Positions 60,783-64,000 of a DNA stretch of 64,000 bases are shown piece after piece. The notes under the pieces are model-generated. The model searched no databases. It saw only the letters and a list, made by a program, of their open reading frames with translations, and was not told where the DNA came from. Location: assembly GCA_964468475.1 (NCBI GenBank), contig CAYXUL010000005.1:21239-85238 (forward strand), given 5' to 3'. The position numbers and the translations under genes are program-made. Origin of the DNA: JBECKX01 sp964468475. Lineage in GTDB: Bacteria; Zixibacteria; MSB-5A5; CAIYYT01. Positions within the stretch are counted from its first letter, which is position 1. Every line of letters begins with the position of its first letter.

Positions 60783-63700
60783 ATGCAGCGGTATCGTCAT
60801 ACAGCCTTAATCAGCCTTGTTTTCATAATAGTCGTCTGCGCGATAGCGCTTGCCGAGAGAATTCACCTTGAATCCTCCGACAGCTTCCGCACCTACCAAG
60901 AGGGCGGGGAGAACGTCATGGACTTCGTCGGCAATGTCCACTTCAGCAAGGACTCCACGCAACTCTATTCCGACCGCGCCGTTCTCTATGAAGCTCGCAA
61001 TCTCGTGCGGCTGCTTGGCAGAGTCCACATCCACCAGCCGGGCAGGGTGCTTGGCGCCGACAGTGTCATCTACAATGAGAACGACGATGTCGCACATGCT
61101 TTTGGTAATGTTGTCCTCGAGGATTCCCTGCGTCACGTTCGCTTCACCGGAGGGCGGGCTATCCTCTATCAGCCGGAGCGACGGCTGCGAATGTATATCG
61201 AACCGCGCCTGATTCTTGACTTCGATTTGCCGGCTACCTCGACCGCGATTTTCGCCGATACCATCGAGTATGACTCGCAGCGCGACCTGGTACAGGCGGA
61301 TGGCCACGTCATTCTCAACCAGGGAACCCTGCAGGCTGAGTCTGACAGCGCCAGCATCGAAGTCGACTCCGAGACCATGACCCTGCTCGGCGAGGTTCAT
61401 GCCGAGCAGCGCGAGAACCAACTCTCCGGCGACACCATGGTCGTGCACTCGCGGCAGAAACAACTGCAGGACATCGCCGTCGCCGGGAACGGATCGGCGA
61501 TCTTTCGCCGCCTGGCAGCGATTGAGGGAGATTCCGCGATCTATAGCGAGAGCAGACTTACCGCAGATCGCATCAGCTTCTATTTCCTTAACGATTTGCT
61601 GGATCTCATCAAAGCGCAGGGCAACAGCTATACCTACTACACCCCGGCGCCGGAAGACACCACCGCTCACGGCAGCAACATCGCCTCCGGCGACTCGACA
61701 ATCCTGCAATTTCAGAATTCTCAATTGACTGATGTCTACATCATCACGTCAGCAGAGGGTACCTACACCAATCCCACCGGCTATGACTCCCTCGGTGCGC
61801 TCGTTAGCGCCGATACCGTTGACTACCAGGCGAATCGAATTCACTTCGATCTGCAAAATGACTGGATCTACCTTGAACAGGCAGCGCAGGTAGATCAACA
61901 ACAGATTCGCCTTGATGCCCACAAGATCGATTACGACCTCGGCAAAAAGACCGTCTATGCCCACGCGCGCCCTGATTCGCTTGAAGGTGGTTATAAGCCG
62001 CTTACTCTCAAGGACGGCTCCGAAGTCATCACCGGCGAAGAGCTGGTGTACGATGTCGACACCAAGCGCGGCAAACTCAAAGACAGCAAGACGGAACTGG
62101 AAAAGGCCTACTACTCGAGTCAGATTCTGCGCAAGGAAACGGAGGGTCAACTACTGGTCAAGGATGGCATCTATACCACCTGTGACCTGAAGGAGCCGCA
62201 CTTTCATTTCAGTTCCTCTAACATGAAAGTAATCACCGGCGACAAAGTTTTTGCACGTCCGGTAGTGCTCTATATCGAAACCGTACCGGTCTTTGCTTTG
62301 CCATACTTCGTCTTCTCGATCAAGAAGGACCGCCATTCCGGTTTTCTGCCGATTCAGATCGGCAATTTCGAACGTGGCTCACGTTTCGTAAACAATCTCG
62401 GCTACTTCTGGGCGATGAGTGACTACTGGGATTTGACCACCTGGCTCGACATCAGTGAAGCAGTGGGGATTACTTTCAACGCCGGCTCGCGCTACGCGGT
62501 GCGCTACAAACTCAACGGCAGCATCAATGGCTCGTACTCGCGTGAGACAACTTTCAGCGGTGTCGAAAGGGGTCGCCGCAATCGCGGTCAACTCACCTTC
62601 TCGCACAATCAACAGTTGACTCCGACGGTAACGATCGCGGGCAGCGGCACTTTTGTTTCGGACAAGACTTACTTTACGGAAACTTCTACAGACTTGAGCA
62701 AGCGACTCGACCGGCAGCTCAGTTCCAATCTGAGCATCTCCAAGCGCTGGCAGTCGGCATCGCTCACGGCGGCAGTCGATCAAACGCGCAATCTCGATAC
62801 CGAATCACACTCTGAACGCCTGCCCACGGTCAGGTTCAGCATGCCGTCGCGCCCGCTTTTCAGTCAACCGGAAACAGGTGGAGAGAAGCGCTGGTATCAA
62901 AGTCTGTACTATTCCTACTCAAACCAGTTTCTGAATTACCAGAATAAGTATGTGCTCAATGGGGTACCGCAGCACAGGAAATACACGACCTTCGCCCAGA
63001 ATATGAGCACGCGCCTGCCGTTCAAGCTTGCCGGCGCGCTGAATGTTACACCGTCCCTTAACTTTAGTGATAACTGGTACTATCTGCCTAAATCCGAGCA
63101 GGCCGATACCACCGGTCTCGAAACCGAAACGATCAAGAGCCGCCGCACCTGGTCGACTGCCGCGGCGTTTTCAACGAACCTCTATGGAATGGTGCAACCG
63201 AACATTGCCGGGCTTACCGCTATCAGGCATGTATTCACGCCCTCGGCCACTTTCAACTACAGCCCTAAGATCGGTACGAATCAGGAGTACGCCAGCTTCA
63301 CCGGGCTGGGCGGCAGTTCCTTTGAAAGTAAAAATGTCGCCTTCAGCTTCCGCAATCAGTTCCAGGTGAAATACCATCATGGCGAAACCGACCACAAGCT
63401 CAACCTCTTCAACCTCGATTTCAGCGCTAGCTACGACTTCGTACGCACCGTGCAGCGCTGGTCGAACCTGAATACTTCGTTGCGCATACCGAGCATCCCC
63501 AAGGTGACATTGCAGGTCAACGCCACCCACAGTCTCTATCAACCGGAGACGGGTCAGCTACGCTGGTGGAGCCCGTACCTGAAGTCACTCAGCATCAATA
63601 CCGGTTACACCGGCGCCATTCCAATCACGGTAGGGCGCGAGCAACAGGCAGAATCAACTTTGCAGGCTCCGGGCACGGGGGAGCCGCCATTGCCATCTGG

Positions 63701-64000
63701 GGGGAGCTATGAAAAGAATCTCTTTCGCTACAGCATCTCGCATCGTTACAGCGAAACCAAATCGGGGAGCTTTACCAGCATCTCGCACTGGATCGACTTT
63801 GCCTGCCAGTTCAATATCACCGAAAACTGGAAGATCAGCTACAGTCAGAACTACAACATCCGTTTCAAAGAAAGCACCGAACAACTGATCGAGATCTACC
63901 GCGACCTCCATTGCTGGGAGGCGCACTTCACCTGGATTCCGCAAGGCTCACGCGCCGGTTACTATTTCAAGATCAATGTCAAGCTGCTGCCGGAACTGAA
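60783..64000 (+). CDS. lptD: LPS-assembly protein LptD, partial (3' end off the window)
   Basis: An open frame from the ATG at 60783 runs to the window edge without a stop, 1072 full codons. It starts MQRYRHTALISLVFIIVVCA (signal peptide). Residues ~30-300 are OstA/LptA-like beta-jellyroll repeats (NVMDFVGNVHFSKDS, AHAFGNVVLEDSL, VQADGHVILNQGT). The signature YTTCDLKEPHFHF, VLYIETVPVFALPYFVF and KKDRHSGFLPIQIGNFERG follow near 460-525, then the outer-membrane barrel. LptD inserts LPS in the outer leaflet with LptE. At >1072 residues it is longer than the E. coli form, as in FCB-group homologs. Confidence 0.93.
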   Translation, partial: MQRYRHTALISLVFIIVVCAIALAERIHLESSDSFRTYQEGGENVMDFVGNVHFSKDSTQLYSDRAVLYEARNLVRLLGRVHIHQPGRVLGADSVIYNENDDVAHAFGNVVLEDSLRHVRFTGGRAILYQPERRLRMYIEPRLILDFDLPATSTAIFADTIEYDSQRDLVQADGHVILNQGTLQAESDSASIEVDSETMTLLGEVHAEQRENQLSGDTMVVHSRQKQLQDIAVAGNGSAIFRRLAAIEGDSAIYSESRLTADRISFYFLNDLLDLIKAQGNSYTYYTPAPEDTTAHGSNIASGDSTILQFQNSQLTDVYIITSAEGTYTNPTGYDSLGALVSADTVDYQANRIHFDLQNDWIYLEQAAQVDQQQIRLDAHKIDYDLGKKTVYAHARPDSLEGGYKPLTLKDGSEVITGEELVYDVDTKRGKLKDSKTELEKAYYSSQILRKETEGQLLVKDGIYTTCDLKEPHFHFSSSNMKVITGDKVFARPVVLYIETVPVFALPYFVFSIKKDRHSGFLPIQIGNFERGSRFVNNLGYFWAMSDYWDLTTWLDISEAVGITFNAGSRYAVRYKLNGSINGSYSRETTFSGVERGRRNRGQLTFSHNQQLTPTVTIAGSGTFVSDKTYFTETSTDLSKRLDRQLSSNLSISKRWQSASLTAAVDQTRNLDTESHSERLPTVRFSMPSRPLFSQPETGGEKRWYQSLYYSYSNQFLNYQNKYVLNGVPQHRKYTTFAQNMSTRLPFKLAGALNVTPSLNFSDNWYYLPKSEQADTTGLETETIKSRRTWSTAAAFSTNLYGMVQPNIAGLTAIRHVFTPSATFNYSPKIGTNQEYASFTGLGGSSFESKNVAFSFRNQFQVKYHHGETDHKLNLFNLDFSASYDFVRTVQRWSNLNTSLRIPSIPKVTLQVNATHSLYQPETGQLRWWSPYLKSLSINTGYTGAIPITVGREQQAESTLQAPGTGEPPLPSGGSYEKNLFRYSISHRYSETKSGSFTSISHWIDFACQFNITENWKISYSQNYNIRFKESTEQLIEIYRDLHCWEAHFTWIPQGSRAGYYFKINVKLLPEL

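Noticed and set aside
60807..61724. A 305-codon open frame on the minus strand
   Set aside because: It is antisense to lptD, whose plus-strand frame has clear OstA/LptD motifs and a signal peptide; the minus frame resembles no protein family.
1..64000. tRNA, rRNA, CRISPR, prophage or defence islands
   Set aside because: I looked through the intergenic regions on both strands and saw no cloverleaf-like sequence, direct-repeat array, integrase, transposase or nuclease/toxin cluster; a tRNA scan could still find something I missed.

Overview
The window looks like a chromosomal contig from an uncultivated diderm of the FCB/Zixibacteria type. The grounds are several dockerin-type calcium repeats with the signature IFGGGPAP, FlgD-like C-terminal sorting domains of the type IX secretion kind, lipoboxes on many exported proteins, a Bacteroidetes-type GlmU-like protein, and an LptD (outer membrane LPS assembly) gene running off the right end. 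The taxon is my inference from gene content. There are three 100-base N runs, so the sequence is a scaffold. I saw no rRNA, tRNA, CRISPR array, prophage or insertion sequence.

Layout. 1-287: end-truncated acetyltransferase. 456-4182: tandem pair of secreted seven-repeat SBBP beta-propellers with C-terminal dockerins. 4383-7778: TPR lipoprotein, an RRM RNA-binding protein, a small lipoprotein and a secreted CxxC protein. 8004-13530: redox and small-molecule genes (SDR, CDGSH iron-sulfur protein, MscS channel, RimJ-like acetyltransferase, PpsR-like kinase/pyrophosphorylase, GYD protein, hydroxyisobutyrate dehydrogenase-like protein). 13527-18839: PaaK/CapK-like adenylate-forming enzyme, AGCS symporter, di-haem peroxidase lipoprotein and membrane proteins. 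18992-22437: tandem pair of FG-GAP propeller-dockerin proteins. 22765-28980: gapped SRPBCC protein, then a collinear cluster glyA, thiamine-binding protein, cutA, SAM hydroxide adenosyltransferase, nrdR, tatC and a membrane protein. 29109-31513: YfhL-like ferredoxin, LapA, archease and RtcB. 31690-35874 (minus strand): DUF1573, cysteine synthase/CBS-like, TPR protein, purD. 36228-40637: zinc ribbon, GlmU-like, galT and glgA (carbohydrate/glycogen). 40830-46970 (minus strand): tight operon argS, EPSP-synthase-like protein, MATE, histone-deacetylase-like, FAH. 47104-50566: DapF-like, aminotransferase, DNA polymerase IV. 50991-57533: secreted-protein region with a dockerin protein, a propeller/BACON/cohesin-like/sorting-domain protein and two gapped genes. 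57533-64000: DUF4384/PEGA protein, a lysine-rich EF-hand-like protein, an unknown exported protein and lptD.

The most interesting theme is a possible surface assembly system. Three unrelated secreted propeller families occur here, each with seven repeats. Two of them (four proteins) end in dockerins. The third carries a cohesin-like module plus a C-terminal sorting domain and sits beside a fifth dockerin protein. No polysaccharide-degrading enzyme is present, so if these modules pair, the complex is not a classical cellulosome. Two enzyme-family members also lack their catalytic signatures while remaining full-length: a DapF-like protein in which both catalytic cysteines are serine, and a very divergent EPSP-synthase-fold protein encoded directly behind argS.
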